Shown here: piece by piece, positions 50,155-58,569 of the stretch
Numbering within the stretch: the stretch's first letter is position 1
How the letters are laid out: the number at the start of each line of letters is the position of its first letter
NCBI GenBank assembly: GCA_009991595.1
Contig: JAACVK010000023.1
Location: forward strand, 1 to 64,000
Direction: 5' to 3'
DNA: 64,000 bases
Source of the DNA: a bacterium
Lineage (GTDB): Bacteria; Bdellovibrionota; UBA2428
The notes under the pieces: model-generated
What the model saw: only the letters and a program-made list of their open reading frames with translations
Databases searched by the model: none
Told to the model about the DNA's origin: nothing
Program-made: the position numbers and the translations under genes

Positions 50155-50343
50155 TTAACTTAATTTTGAAAACTCTTTTTCTATTTCATCTTTAGCAATG
50201 CCGTATTTTTCTTGAACCTTACCTTTAATGTATTCCAAGTTACCTTTTGCAGATTGAAAATCGTCATCGGTCAATTTTCCCCATTTTTCACGAACTTTTC
50301 CCTTAATCTGTTTTAAAGAACCTTTAGCTGTATCTTTGTTCAT
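50155..50343 (-). CDS. CsbD-family small stress protein
   Basis: A 62-residue CsbD-like protein: MNKDTAKGSLKQIKGKVREK matches the family start (GxxKQxKGKVKExWGKLT), and WGKLTDDDFQSAKGNLEYIKGKVQEKYG follows as the second half of the repeat. CsbD genes are induced in general stress in many bacteria; the molecular role is unclear. AAGGAGATC precedes the ATG. It is the first gene of a small reverse operon and has a sigma-54-type promoter 43-60 bases upstream. Confidence 0.92.
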   Translation of the reverse strand: MNKDTAKGSLKQIKGKVREKWGKLTDDDFQSAKGNLEYIKGKVQEKYGIAKDEIEKEFSKLS

Positions 50344-50385
50344 ATGATCTCCTTATAAGCTTTTTTGTTAAAAGCCGTTAAGTAG

Positions 50386-50403
50386 ATGCAAGCCTTGTGC
50401 CAA
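50386..50403 (-). promoter_or_regulatory. Sigma-54 (RpoN) promoter of the CsbD-like operon
   Basis: On the reverse strand, TTGGCACAAGGCTTGCAT. TGGCAC, five bases, and TTGCA match the RpoN -24/-12 consensus with one mismatch (position 7), and GG and GC are exactly 10 bases apart. Transcription would start near 50376, leaving a leader of about 33 bases with a good ribosome-binding site. I see no competing sigma-70 promoter. Confidence 0.7.
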
Positions 50404-50429
50404 CATTAGAAAATAGAAATTCAAAGCGT

Positions 50430-52046
50430 CTAAAAGAACGCTGTCACAATGAAAAGACTTTGGTATTTATCGTACTGAAAAGATTCCTTTACAGAGGAAA
50501 TATTCTTGGTGGCGCTAAACTGCAAACGCGTTTCCCAGCTCTGCCCCCAAACCTTAGATAAAGCAGTCGAAGCAGTAAAGTACCAATCGTTTCTATCTGC
50601 ACTAGAGTCGTTGTAACGACTATTCGAAACTTCGGTGTTGTTCGTCCAATTCAAACCCCAAGTTTGAGGCTTAATCTGCCAATTCCAGACACCCGTTAAA
50701 CCGTACTTGTAATAAGTATTTTCACTTCCCTTTGCCGGATGATATTCCAACAAAGCTCCTGGCCCAAAACTATGATTTGCAACAGCCGTGTAAAGCCAAT
50801 CTACATCTAATGAATAGTTCAATGCTTCGGTATCTTGTGTGCTTGAATAACCCTTTATAGATTCTTGCCGAGCTATACCAAAAGTGGAACTCACCTGGGA
50901 AGTGTTCCCTCCCTGGCCACTGCCTATATTGCGAACCCAACTCAATTCTGCGCCCAAAGTCGCCGCGTAAGCCTCTAATGCTTTAATCTCTCCCAAGAAT
51001 ACATAACTATACTTAAACCCAAGAGACCAAGTGCTCAAAGAAGACTTATCCCAGTTAAATTTAGTGGCAATTTCGTGTGAATGAAGGTCGGAGGTAAGAG
51101 CTATTTTATGGCTCATATAATGAAGGAGAAGAAAGTTATAGGAAATGGTCTGATCAAAGACACTAGAGTAAGGAATTCTATACTCAGCAAAAAGCAGCCC
51201 CAAGTTTGAAAAAGAACTTTCGGCATCCAAAGTTTGACTTGAAGGATCTAATCCTTGAGGCAGCAAAGTTGCATTAGTATCGTGTCCGAGGCCAAACGAT
51301 GCCGCCAGCGTTAATCTTTTCTTGAAGCGCCTATCACGAGCCATCTTAAAGTCTAGAACTGCCAACTTTTTCTTGGCCATTTCCACTAAGGATTTGTCAT
51401 TAGAAAAGTCAGCAACGTCTTGATAACCGGCCTTAGCCTCATTGTAGTTGATTCTATCCTCTTCAATTATCGACAAGTAAAAGCGGGCAGGATCAGAATA
51501 CCTTGGGTGCTGAGCATCCATAAGCGATCTAAATCGAACAGTAGCCTCTTCGTATTCTTTATTTTCTACATTACACAAAGCCAAGTAATAGGTTGAATCA
51601 TCTTTATTCCTAGGAAAACCTTGAGATAAACTAAGATAGCGTTTTGCAGCCTGACACCCCCGCTCGTGAAAGGACGCAATTCCAAAACCCAAATAAGCAT
51701 CGGAGCGCTGCCCTGGACTCAAATACTTTGACTTTTTAACAAGCTCACCAAAGGCACTCAGTGCAACCCTTGACTTCGATCTACCGAGCGCATCCCAACC
51801 AACAGAAAATAGTCGATCAACTCCAGTTTTTCTCTGTAAGCCCTTCGTCTTAGCCAAACTCGTGGTTTGAGAGCCTTGCACAAACTCTTTTGTATTCGCA
51901 GTTGCTGAGGGAGAATTTCTGCGTGCCGGAACAGACTTCAAACGACCGCGTTTTAATCCTTTGGATTGATTAAACTCCACTCCCGAGCTTTGAGAAAATG
52001 AAATCCATGATGAGACCATTATTAAAAACAAAAAACTTCGCTTCAT
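50430..52046 (-). CDS. TPR-containing outer-membrane beta-barrel protein
   Basis: A 538-residue exported protein (signal peptide about residues 1-21). Residues about 75-230 are TPR-like helix pairs (AYLGFGIASFHERGCQAAKRY, YLALCNVENKEYEEATVRF, and a third). Residues about 245-538 are barrel strands with alternating aromatics, ending FIVTAFF with a terminal Phe, the outer-membrane signature. Such TPR-barrel proteins can act as sugar or polymer export channels, but nothing here names the cargo. Its 3' end abuts the sigma-54 promoter region. Confidence 0.75.
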   Translation of the reverse strand: MKRSFLFLIMVSSWISFSQSSGVEFNQSKGLKRGRLKSVPARRNSPSATANTKEFVQGSQTTSLAKTKGLQRKTGVDRLFSVGWDALGRSKSRVALSAFGELVKKSKYLSPGQRSDAYLGFGIASFHERGCQAAKRYLSLSQGFPRNKDDSTYYLALCNVENKEYEEATVRFRSLMDAQHPRYSDPARFYLSIIEEDRINYNEAKAGYQDVADFSNDKSLVEMAKKKLAVLDFKMARDRRFKKRLTLAASFGLGHDTNATLLPQGLDPSSQTLDAESSFSNLGLLFAEYRIPYSSVFDQTISYNFLLLHYMSHKIALTSDLHSHEIATKFNWDKSSLSTWSLGFKYSYVFLGEIKALEAYAATLGAELSWVRNIGSGQGGNTSQVSSTFGIARQESIKGYSSTQDTEALNYSLDVDWLYTAVANHSFGPGALLEYHPAKGSENTYYKYGLTGVWNWQIKPQTWGLNWTNNTEVSNSRYNDSSADRNDWYFTASTALSKVWGQSWETRLQFSATKNISSVKESFQYDKYQSLFIVTAFF

Positions 52047-52096
52047 ACTCTGTCTTGAGAATACCCTTTATGCTCCCAATAGTTTAGGGCTAGACA

Positions 52097-52136
52097 AAAA
52101 AAAGGCCTGGTAGCTAATTTTAGCTACCAGGCCTTC
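52097..52136 (-). terminator. Intrinsic terminator of the porin-like gene
   Basis: AAGGCCTGGTAGCT (52103-52116) and AGCTACCAGGCCTT (52123-52136) form a 14-bp perfect stem with a 6-base loop. On the reverse strand a T-rich tract follows (A-tract 52097-52104 on the + strand, partly inside the stem base). It lies about 25 bases after the stop at 52161. Confidence 0.9.
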
Positions 52137-52160
52137 TAGCTTCTATTCGTTAGTCCTAAT

Positions 52161-53201
52161 TTAGAACTTGAAAACACCAGCTAGGTTAATGCTATGAGCA
52201 ACTTGCGATTCGCTGCTTATGCTTGAGTCATAGCTAATGCTTTCCCAAGTATAATCAAGCTTCGCAACAAAACCTTCAGCTAGGTGAAACTGAGGTCCGA
52301 CAGTAACTTCGATAGTTGCGTCTTTAGGAGCAGCAGCAGACTCTGTACCGTCTTTTAGCCATTCAAAGCGAAGTCCACCGTGAACCGTGTCTGACCATTT
52401 CATACCAAGATCAACACCTACACCAAAGTCAGTTTTAGTGCCTTTAGTGTCGCCCTTAGAGGCATAGCCGTAAAGAGCAGCATCCCACATGCCCCAGTTT
52501 GAACCGATGTCCATATCAACAATGTAACCAGACTGCTTGTCATTTCCAGTAGCTTCATGGTCACCAGTGTTAACTAGTACGCCTAAGTTGAAGTTGAATG
52601 AATCGAACTTGGTGTTAGCTTTTAAGCCGAAATCCAAGTTACCGTTGTTCATATGTCCTTGGTTATAAGGGTTAGCCACTAAACCATGAACAGTGAACAT
52701 ATCACTAAACTCATAAGATCCATGCCAACCAACATGTGTTACAGGCATTTGATCCCACATCACACCGTGCGCAGCATACTTAATAGTATGAGTGTCATTT
52801 CCTTCGAATCCAAAAAGGCTGTCAAATTGGCCTAGTCTCCAAGCAAATCCATTATCATAACTCATAGATACATAAGCTTGTGACTTGCTTTCGCCTACAG
52901 TCCAGTCTTCAGCGACTGGTGTGCCAGTAAATCCGCTGGTTGCAGACTTAGCAGGACCAGCAAAGTCCAAATCAACAAAAACTTCAGCTCCGCCGACTTT
53001 TTTACTCAAATAAACAGCGCCTTCGTTAAAGCGAAAAGTATTTACGCTTGAGTCTGCGTTACTAACTCCGCCTGTGTCTTTAGTGTTATTCCAGTTGTAT
53101 TGTGCGTCAACATATCCGCCAACACTTACCCCGTCCTGAGCATGCGCTACTAGAGCACCCCCAAGCAACACTGTCGTGAAAATCCCTAGGTTGCGTTTCA
53201 T
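52161..53201 (-). CDS. Porin-like outer-membrane protein (putative beta-barrel porin-2 type)
   Basis: A 346-residue protein with a signal peptide (about residues 1-21, cleavage after AHA) and a C-terminal Phe. Barrel strands alternate aromatics and Gly (VGGYVDAQYNWNN, AVYLSKKVGGAEVFVDLDFA, AWRLGQFDSLFGFEGNDTHT). The QFDSLFGFEG with following W and the overall pattern match the BBP2 family (PF07642). With AAGGAGGAG upstream, a strong promoter-like site and a terminator, this is probably an abundant porin. Substrate unknown. Confidence 0.85.
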   Translation of the reverse strand: MKRNLGIFTTVLLGGALVAHAQDGVSVGGYVDAQYNWNNTKDTGGVSNADSSVNTFRFNEGAVYLSKKVGGAEVFVDLDFAGPAKSATSGFTGTPVAEDWTVGESKSQAYVSMSYDNGFAWRLGQFDSLFGFEGNDTHTIKYAAHGVMWDQMPVTHVGWHGSYEFSDMFTVHGLVANPYNQGHMNNGNLDFGLKANTKFDSFNFNLGVLVNTGDHEATGNDKQSGYIVDMDIGSNWGMWDAALYGYASKGDTKGTKTDFGVGVDLGMKWSDTVHGGLRFEWLKDGTESAAAPKDATIEVTVGPQFHLAEGFVAKLDYTWESISYDSSISSESQVAHSINLAGVFKF

Positions 53202-53270
53202 CCGTGTCTCCTCCTTGGAGGCTCAAGGCCCCACAAAAATTAAAGATTAAAAAATCTTAACTCTGTATCA

Positions 53271-53298
53271 ATTATGCCGACTCACCAAAATTCCGCAA
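53271..53298 (-). promoter_or_regulatory. Candidate sigma-70 promoter of the porin-like gene
   Basis: On the reverse strand, TTGCGG (53298-53293), 16 bases, CATAAT (53276-53271). The leader would be about 63 bases and contains an AAGATT/AATCTT hairpin and a strong Shine-Dalgarno. Confidence 0.45.
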
Positions 53299-53398
53299 GT
53301 TACGGCCGGTGACTATCTCTAAAAATATCAACGCCTTGTGTTGGTCAAGCTATCCAAACTACCCCCAAAACCCGGCTGAAAGCCCTAATTCTTGATTC

Positions 53399-53404
53399 TT
53401 GACA
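53399..53404 (+). promoter_or_regulatory. Perfect -35 box upstream of rpmG
   Basis: TTGACA at 53399-53404, 34 bases before the rpmG ATG. No convincing -10 box is seen at 17 bases (CTAGGA), so this is a partial promoter call. Confidence 0.3.
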
Positions 53405-53437
53405 CATATACAGCGCTCGGCCTAGGAAGAGTGGGCC

Positions 53438-53620
53438 ATGGCAAAAAAGACTGATCGCATTGTTGTCACCCTTGAATGTACCGAAGCTCGCGGGCTTGGA
53501 AAAACGCCTAGTCGTTATGTAACCCGTAAGAACAAGAAAAACACGACTCAAAAGCTCGAGCTTAAAAAATACAACCGTTACCTTAAGAAGGTAACAGTTC
53601 ACAAAGAAGTTAAAAGCTAA
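53438..53620 (+). CDS. rpmG: Ribosomal protein bL33
   Basis: A 60-residue 50S subunit protein. [45 protein letters not shown] is the L33 pattern. It has a single Cys (LECTEA), not the two CxxC pairs of the zinc form, so it is the C-minus type. AGGAAGAG precedes the ATG. It is followed within 12 bases by glpD, an unusual partner; in many bacteria rpmG is near secE or rpmB. Confidence 0.95.
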   Translation: MAKKTDRIVVTLECTEARGLGKTPSRYVTRKNKKNTTQKLELKKYNRYLKKVTVHKEVKS

Positions 53621-53632
53621 ACGATTCCCCAC

Positions 53633-55186
53633 TTGAGCGATTTTAACGTTCATACACGCCAGAAAACTATTTCAACAGCTACGTCCGATGCATCTATTTA
53701 CGATGTATGCATCTTAGGCGGTGGAATCACTGGTGCTGGCATTGCAAGAGAGTCTGCACTACGTGGACTTAAAACACTTCTATTAGAAAAGAACGATTTT
53801 GCTTTTGGAACGAGTTCTCGCTCATCCAAGCTCATTCATGGTGGCGTAAGATATTTAGAAAACTTTGAATTTGCTTTAGTTTTTGAAAGCACTCAAGAAA
53901 GAGCATTGCTCTGGAAGAACGCTCCACAACTCTGCCACCCCATTCCATTTTTATTCCCCACCTTTAAAGAATCCAAGCTCCCGCTTTGGAAGCTCAACCT
54001 AGGCCTTTGGCTGTATGACATCTTAGCCACCTTTAAAACTCCCAGCCGTCACAGGAAATACTCTGCAAAAAAAACAATAGCGGTCGAGCCTAAGCTCAGA
54101 AGCAAAGACCTTGTGGGCTCTATCTTCTACTGGGATGGTGCCACCAACGACGCCCGATTAACCTTGGCCAATATAATAGAGGCAAAAAACTCTGGGGCGG
54201 ATGTTTTATCGCGTTTTGAAATCACCTACACTCAATATGAGCCCGAAAAAAAGTTACACAAGATTTCCGCGCTCGATCACCTAAGCGGCAAGACTCACAC
54301 CTTTTATTCGAAAACGATCGTTTGTGCGGCCGGCCCCTGGAGCGACCAAGCCCTCTCACAACTAGGCATTAAAAGAAAAGCAAAACTCTTAGCAACAACC
54401 AGAGGCTCTCACTTTGTTGTGAAACGAGAACATCTACCCCTCAATCATGCTGTCGTTGTTGTGCATCCTAAAGACGAACGAGTGATGTTTGCCATACCCT
54501 GGGGTGATCACACTGTAGTTGGCACAACCGACATCTTTGACGAGTGTAGTCCTGATGTTGTTCACATGAACGCAGAGGAAGTTGATTATCTAATCGATGC
54601 CATCAAAGATTACTTTCCAGAAGCAGCCTTTAAGCGCTCTGACATTTTAAGTGTGTGGTCTGGCTTAAGACCTTTAATCAGACCTTCCGATGAAGAATCT
54701 GCCTCTGAAATATCCAGAGAACATCATTTAGAATGGCTAGACCCTGGGCTTTTAGTGATTGCTGGCGGCAAGCTCACCACCTTTCGAAAAATGTCAGAAG
54801 ACGCTGTCTTAAAATTATTGGAAAAATCTAAAGAAAGCGGAATCCACTTCGAAACCCTAAAAAAGGCTTCTACAAAGCATCTGCCTATTGCTCCTCTTGC
54901 TTTTCCCCAAGAAAAACGTCAAGGAAATATTGGCGAAAGCGAAGCAGGAAGATTATCCCCAAAAGACATTGTTGGTATTTGCCAAGATCAAATGGTGCTC
55001 ACACTGGAAGACTTCATGGTTAGAAGAACGGATCTTTATTACAAAGAGCCCAACAATGGCCTCGATCTTTTAGAGAAATTAAAAAACGACATGATGGAAT
55101 CTCTAGACTGGAATGAAGCCAACTGGACAAAACAAGTCAGCTCTTACCGACAATTTGTAGAGATACAAAATAGCTGCTTGAAATGA
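53633..55186 (+). CDS. glpD: Glycerol-3-phosphate dehydrogenase, FAD-dependent (GlpD)
   Basis: A 517-residue flavoprotein oxidising glycerol-3-phosphate to DHAP at the inner membrane and passing electrons to quinone. The FAD motif is GGGITGAGIARESALRGL (about 29-46), then EKNDFAFGTSSRSSKLIHGGVRYL, a GlpD signature. AIPWGDHTVVGTTD and SGLRPLIRP are also conserved, and the C-terminal domain is present. The start is TTG 53633 (no ATG nearby). It ends one base before the convergent gene's stop. Confidence 0.93.
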   Translation: MSDFNVHTRQKTISTATSDASIYDVCILGGGITGAGIARESALRGLKTLLLEKNDFAFGTSSRSSKLIHGGVRYLENFEFALVFESTQERALLWKNAPQLCHPIPFLFPTFKESKLPLWKLNLGLWLYDILATFKTPSRHRKYSAKKTIAVEPKLRSKDLVGSIFYWDGATNDARLTLANIIEAKNSGADVLSRFEITYTQYEPEKKLHKISALDHLSGKTHTFYSKTIVCAAGPWSDQALSQLGIKRKAKLLATTRGSHFVVKREHLPLNHAVVVVHPKDERVMFAIPWGDHTVVGTTDIFDECSPDVVHMNAEEVDYLIDAIKDYFPEAAFKRSDILSVWSGLRPLIRPSDEESASEISREHHLEWLDPGLLVIAGGKLTTFRKMSEDAVLKLLEKSKESGIHFETLKKASTKHLPIAPLAFPQEKRQGNIGESEAGRLSPKDIVGICQDQMVLTLEDFMVRRTDLYYKEPNNGLDLLEKLKNDMMESLDWNEANWTKQVSSYRQFVEIQNSCLK

Positions 55187-55187
55187 A

Positions 55188-55763
55188 CTATTCGCGCCGC
55201 AAATAAAAAGCGACTTCAAACTTGTGCATTCCCGCTGGCTTTATCTGAGTAAAAAGCAACCTATCGCCTAAAACTTGTTTAGCCTTTTCTTGTTGATCAG
55301 GGCCAAACGCACTCAAGCCTAAACTCAGACGGCAACATTCGGTTGCAAAATCTCCAGAGAAATATGTCTCTAACTTTTCGCCATGAGCCGGGTCCCACAC
55401 ATCCTCTAGACTCCCCAGCTCCAACTCCAAAGCCTGCACAAGGGAAAGGTTCTTCATAAGCCAAGCAATCAACCAAACGACCTTTTCTTTGTTTAGTTGG
55501 TCCTGATGATCGGGAAGCAACCGCTTATAGGAAAGCACCTCTTCTTCAACCTGCTCTTGCACGTCGGCTAATTCAGAAAAGTCTATCCAAAGTGTTTTTG
55601 CGATCTCAGGAAAGTTCACAAGTGAACGTCTAGAACCTCGCTCTAAAACAACTCCAAGAGCATCTAAATTCAGTAAATTTACGTCGTAACCCAAGCTACT
55701 AAGCAAACCATCCTGCGCAGGAACAACCACACTGCCAGGGGTAAAATAATCGCTCTTAGCCAT
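55188..55763 (-). CDS. Hypothetical protein (191 aa)
   Basis: A 191-residue soluble acidic protein with no signal and no recognised motif. It has an N-terminal beta-rich part (GSVVVPAQDGLLSSLGYDVN) and then helices rich in Leu, Glu and Trp. It begins 3 bases after the epimerase gene and is probably co-expressed with it. Convergent with glpD. Confidence 0.65.
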   Translation of the reverse strand: MAKSDYFTPGSVVVPAQDGLLSSLGYDVNLLNLDALGVVLERGSRRSLVNFPEIAKTLWIDFSELADVQEQVEEEVLSYKRLLPDHQDQLNKEKVVWLIAWLMKNLSLVQALELELGSLEDVWDPAHGEKLETYFSGDFATECCRLSLGLSAFGPDQQEKAKQVLGDRLLFTQIKPAGMHKFEVAFYLRRE

Positions 55764-55766
55764 TCC

Positions 55767-56669
55767 CTACGACACAATATCTTTTAAGGCATTCTCAATT
55801 TTCGAGTAATGAAAAGTGTATCCAGAATCAGTCGCTTTCTTAGAGCTTACATTCTGGCCGTTGGCTATCACTTCTGCAGCTCCACCAACTCCCACATAAA
55901 GCATCACTTTAACAAAGCGGCCAAACGCCTTCTGGAAAAACTCTGGCCCAAGAAGGCCTAGCTGAGGTCGAGACAGCGCCTCTCCCAACTTATGAGAAAA
56001 ACCAGCATTGCTAACGACTTTAGGTGCAACTGCATTCACGGGTCCTTTTACTGATTCGTTTTCTAAGGCGTGAACAAAAAGGCCAACTACATCATCGACA
56101 TGAACCCAAGAGAAGGGCTGCTCACCCGTTCCGATCAGAGAACCCTGCATGAGCTTAAACACAGGAAGCAGTTTTTCGAGTGCGCCCCCCCCTTCGCCAA
56201 GCACAACACCAATCCTAATGACGACTGTTCGCAAATCTAATTCACGTTGAGCACGAAAGGCCTCGTCTTCCCAAGCTAAACAAACACGAGCTAAAAAATC
56301 GGTTGAAGGAGGACTGTCTTCATTGAAGCTTTGATCAAAACCACCCACGCCATAAAAACCTATGGCAGAGGCATTCAGAAAAACCTTCGGCACCTGCCCA
56401 GAAACCTTGGCTTCAGACATAGCGTCAACGATCTGACGAGTGCTCGACACTCGACTGTCATGAATAGCGGCCATCACATCCGTGCTCCAGCGCTTTTTAA
56501 AGAGAGGAAAGCCTCCCAAGTTGATGACCGCGTCACTTTCTTTGATTTTAGAGCCAAAAGAGGCGTCTCGCCTCACGTCACTGACAGTGACCTCGTGCCC
56601 CTTAGAGTTGAGAGACTCAACGAGTTTCTTACCAATAAATCCTGTGCCGCCAAAAATAACTACCTTCAT
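55767..56669 (-). CDS. TIGR01777-type NAD(P)-dependent epimerase-like protein (YfcH/SulA-type)
   Basis: A 300-residue extended SDR. The cofactor motif is VVIFGGTGFIGKKLVESL (residues 3-20), and the TIGR01777 hallmarks INLGGFPLFKKRWSTDVMAAIHDSRVSSTRQIVDAM and the later ASAIGFYG and WVHVDDVVGLFVHAL are present; the C-terminal about 50 residues match the family DUF1731 end. The enzyme activity of this family is not established. It is the first gene of a reverse pair. Confidence 0.92.
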   Translation of the reverse strand: MKVVIFGGTGFIGKKLVESLNSKGHEVTVSDVRRDASFGSKIKESDAVINLGGFPLFKKRWSTDVMAAIHDSRVSSTRQIVDAMSEAKVSGQVPKVFLNASAIGFYGVGGFDQSFNEDSPPSTDFLARVCLAWEDEAFRAQRELDLRTVVIRIGVVLGEGGGALEKLLPVFKLMQGSLIGTGEQPFSWVHVDDVVGLFVHALENESVKGPVNAVAPKVVSNAGFSHKLGEALSRPQLGLLGPEFFQKAFGRFVKVMLYVGVGGAAEVIANGQNVSSKKATDSGYTFHYSKIENALKDIVS

Positions 56670-56730
56670 GCAATCAAAACCTCATTTTTATTTCTTAACT
56701 TTTGGCTACAATAGAGGAACGGGGGAATCA

Positions 56731-57819
56731 ATGAAAGTCGAAATCTACGGAAATACTGTCGCCAGCGCGTGCGCCGCCTTAAAGGCCCAAAGCCTGGGAC
56801 ACGAAGTAACCTGGTTTACTAAAAATGACTCCCAAATTAAAAACATGAGGCCAACCAGGCTTTCTCAAAGCCATATTTCACAGATTTTGGAATATACACG
56901 TCCCTTCTTTCGAGCACTGCCTTCTTTGATAAAGGCTCAAGCCATTTCAAATTATTCAACCTTGAACTCCAAAGCCTTGAGTGACCCCTGGAAATCTATC
57001 AATTCGGAGAAAAACTACTGGGTCGATGAAAAGCAACTGATCAAAGAATTAAAAGAGGCCGCCGCCAATTCTTCGATGAGAATCCTTCACTCAGACCTTT
57101 TCCCAAGATTTATGGGAAACACTGCAAATATGAGCATCGTTGATGCTTTCGATACAGACCTAGCCCTTTGGAGTCAAAGGCTCTTCAATCAACCTCACCA
57201 TCAAGAAGATCCTTCTCATTGCCTTCAGCTTCACATCGCCAAAAATCCACGACAACAACTTGGACACGGCAAAATTCTAAAACTTCGAGACTGCCTTGGT
57301 TTTATAGAACCCTCCGGACCATCCTCGAGTGTTATCAGCTTTTTCTCAGACAAAAAGCAAAACATCACAGAACTACGTTCCGTATTGGGTCGGCAAATGG
57401 GCCAAAATTCTGGAATCCCCATAGAATTGGGAGTTTTAATCACCCTCAACCCGGGAGCCACTCAAAGATCTATTAAAACCTTTGTGGGCCAAGCCCAAGT
57501 CATTGCTCCAGGACTGTTCCCAATTGGACACTCAATCGGCACCCTCAACCCCGAGAATAACCAACAAACAATGATGTCTCTTGATCATTTAGTTGAGCTC
57601 GAGAGCATCTTGACGAATTTTTCTGCAAAGAATCAGGTGAAGGTTTATCAGCTGAGTGAGCGCTGGATTGAATCCAAGCGCAATGCGTTTCGACGACGCC
57701 TGTATTTGACTAAGTTGTGGAAAAAAGCCCTACTTTCGCCACAAAATCAGCGATTAGTTCTATCTACACACAGCATTTTGCCCCCGTTTTTACGGCAAAG
57801 CTTGGCGAGCCCTCTATAA
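56731..57819 (+). CDS. Unknown protein with a degenerate Rossmann-like N-terminus
   Basis: The frame runs back to 56482 inside the epimerase gene, but ATG 56731 with GGGGGA upstream is the clear start, giving 362 residues. It begins MKVEIYGNTVASACAALKAQ, a beta-alpha-beta unit like FAD/NAD-binding proteins, but the GxGxxG glycines are missing. The rest is mixed, with basic C-terminal helices. I do not recognise a family; a decayed flavoprotein is possible. Confidence 0.6.
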   Translation: MKVEIYGNTVASACAALKAQSLGHEVTWFTKNDSQIKNMRPTRLSQSHISQILEYTRPFFRALPSLIKAQAISNYSTLNSKALSDPWKSINSEKNYWVDEKQLIKELKEAAANSSMRILHSDLFPRFMGNTANMSIVDAFDTDLALWSQRLFNQPHHQEDPSHCLQLHIAKNPRQQLGHGKILKLRDCLGFIEPSGPSSSVISFFSDKKQNITELRSVLGRQMGQNSGIPIELGVLITLNPGATQRSIKTFVGQAQVIAPGLFPIGHSIGTLNPENNQQTMMSLDHLVELESILTNFSAKNQVKVYQLSERWIESKRNAFRRRLYLTKLWKKALLSPQNQRLVLSTHSILPPFLRQSLASPL

Positions 57820-57880
57820 AACTGGGCCTGATATCACTGAAATTTTATGCTAGAGTTTCCAAAAAACTTCAGGAGGTTTT

Positions 57881-58459
57881 ATGGAAACATTAGTTGGGAA
57901 AAAAGCCCCATATTTCGAGGGCGAAGCCGCCATTGGGCAAGATTTTAAGAAAGTTAACTTGAACGACTACAAAGGCAAATACCTTTGCTTGTTCTTTTAC
58001 CCGTTGGATTTTACTTTTGTATGTCCTACGGAACTTCATGCGTTCTCTGAACGAATGGAAGACTTCAAAAGTCGCAATTGCGAAGTGTTGGCCGCTTCAA
58101 TCGACAGCAAATTTAGCCATGCTGCTTGGTTGAGAACCCCTAAGAATCAAGGTGGAATCGAAGGCGTAAACTACCCGATTCTTGCAGACATCCACAAAAC
58201 AGTTTCTCGTAGCTACGGCACATTGTTTGAAGATGCTGGTGTGGCATTCCGCGGATTGTTTTTGATTGATCCAAATCAAGTTGTTCGCCACGTGACCATC
58301 AACGATCTTCCTCTTGGAAGAAACGTGGAAGAAGTTCTTCGCGTTCTTGATGCTGTTCAATACCATGCAGAACACGGTGAAGTTTGCCCAGCAAACTGGA
58401 AAAAAGGAAACAAGGCTTTGACTGCTTCAAACCAAGGTTTGAAAGATTTCTTTTCTTAA
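57881..58459 (+). CDS. 2-Cys peroxiredoxin (AhpC/Prx1 type)
   Basis: A 192-residue thiol peroxidase that reduces H2O2 and organic peroxides. The peroxidatic Cys is in FYPLDFTFVCPTELHAF (about residue 49) and the resolving Cys is in HGEVCPANWKKG (about 170), the two-Cys arrangement. The YGTLFEDAGVAFRGLFLID segment is family-typical. AGGAGG lies 5 bases before the ATG. It has its own terminator. Electrons may come from thioredoxin via trxB, by inference. Confidence 0.96.
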   Translation: METLVGKKAPYFEGEAAIGQDFKKVNLNDYKGKYLCLFFYPLDFTFVCPTELHAFSERMEDFKSRNCEVLAASIDSKFSHAAWLRTPKNQGGIEGVNYPILADIHKTVSRSYGTLFEDAGVAFRGLFLIDPNQVVRHVTINDLPLGRNVEEVLRVLDAVQYHAEHGEVCPANWKKGNKALTASNQGLKDFFS

Positions 58460-58480
58460 TTTGTTTTAGAAAAAACACTA

Positions 58481-58518
58481 AAGCCCCGGGAAAGACCGCT
58501 TTCCTGGGGCTTTTTTTA
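58481..58518 (+). terminator. Intrinsic terminator of the peroxiredoxin gene
   Basis: AAGCCCCGGGAAAG (58481-58494) and CTTTCCTGGGGCTT (about 58499-58512) pair with one G-U, with a 4-base loop, followed by a T7 tract. It lies about 22 bases after the stop. Confidence 0.92.
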
Positions 58519-58569
58519 TTTCCAAATCAAGAAGAGGACCTCTCTACTTTTCTAGATTAAACTTTGTTC

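Noticed and set aside
56482-56730. N-terminal extension of the unknown protein at 56731, lying inside the epimerase gene
   Set aside because: The ATG at 56731 has a good ribosome-binding site, and the upstream part is antisense to a well-conserved epimerase.
58521-58569. GAGGACCTCTC palindrome upstream of the Mpo1-like gene as an operator
   Set aside because: The palindrome is short and has no loop or associated promoter boxes, so chance is likely.
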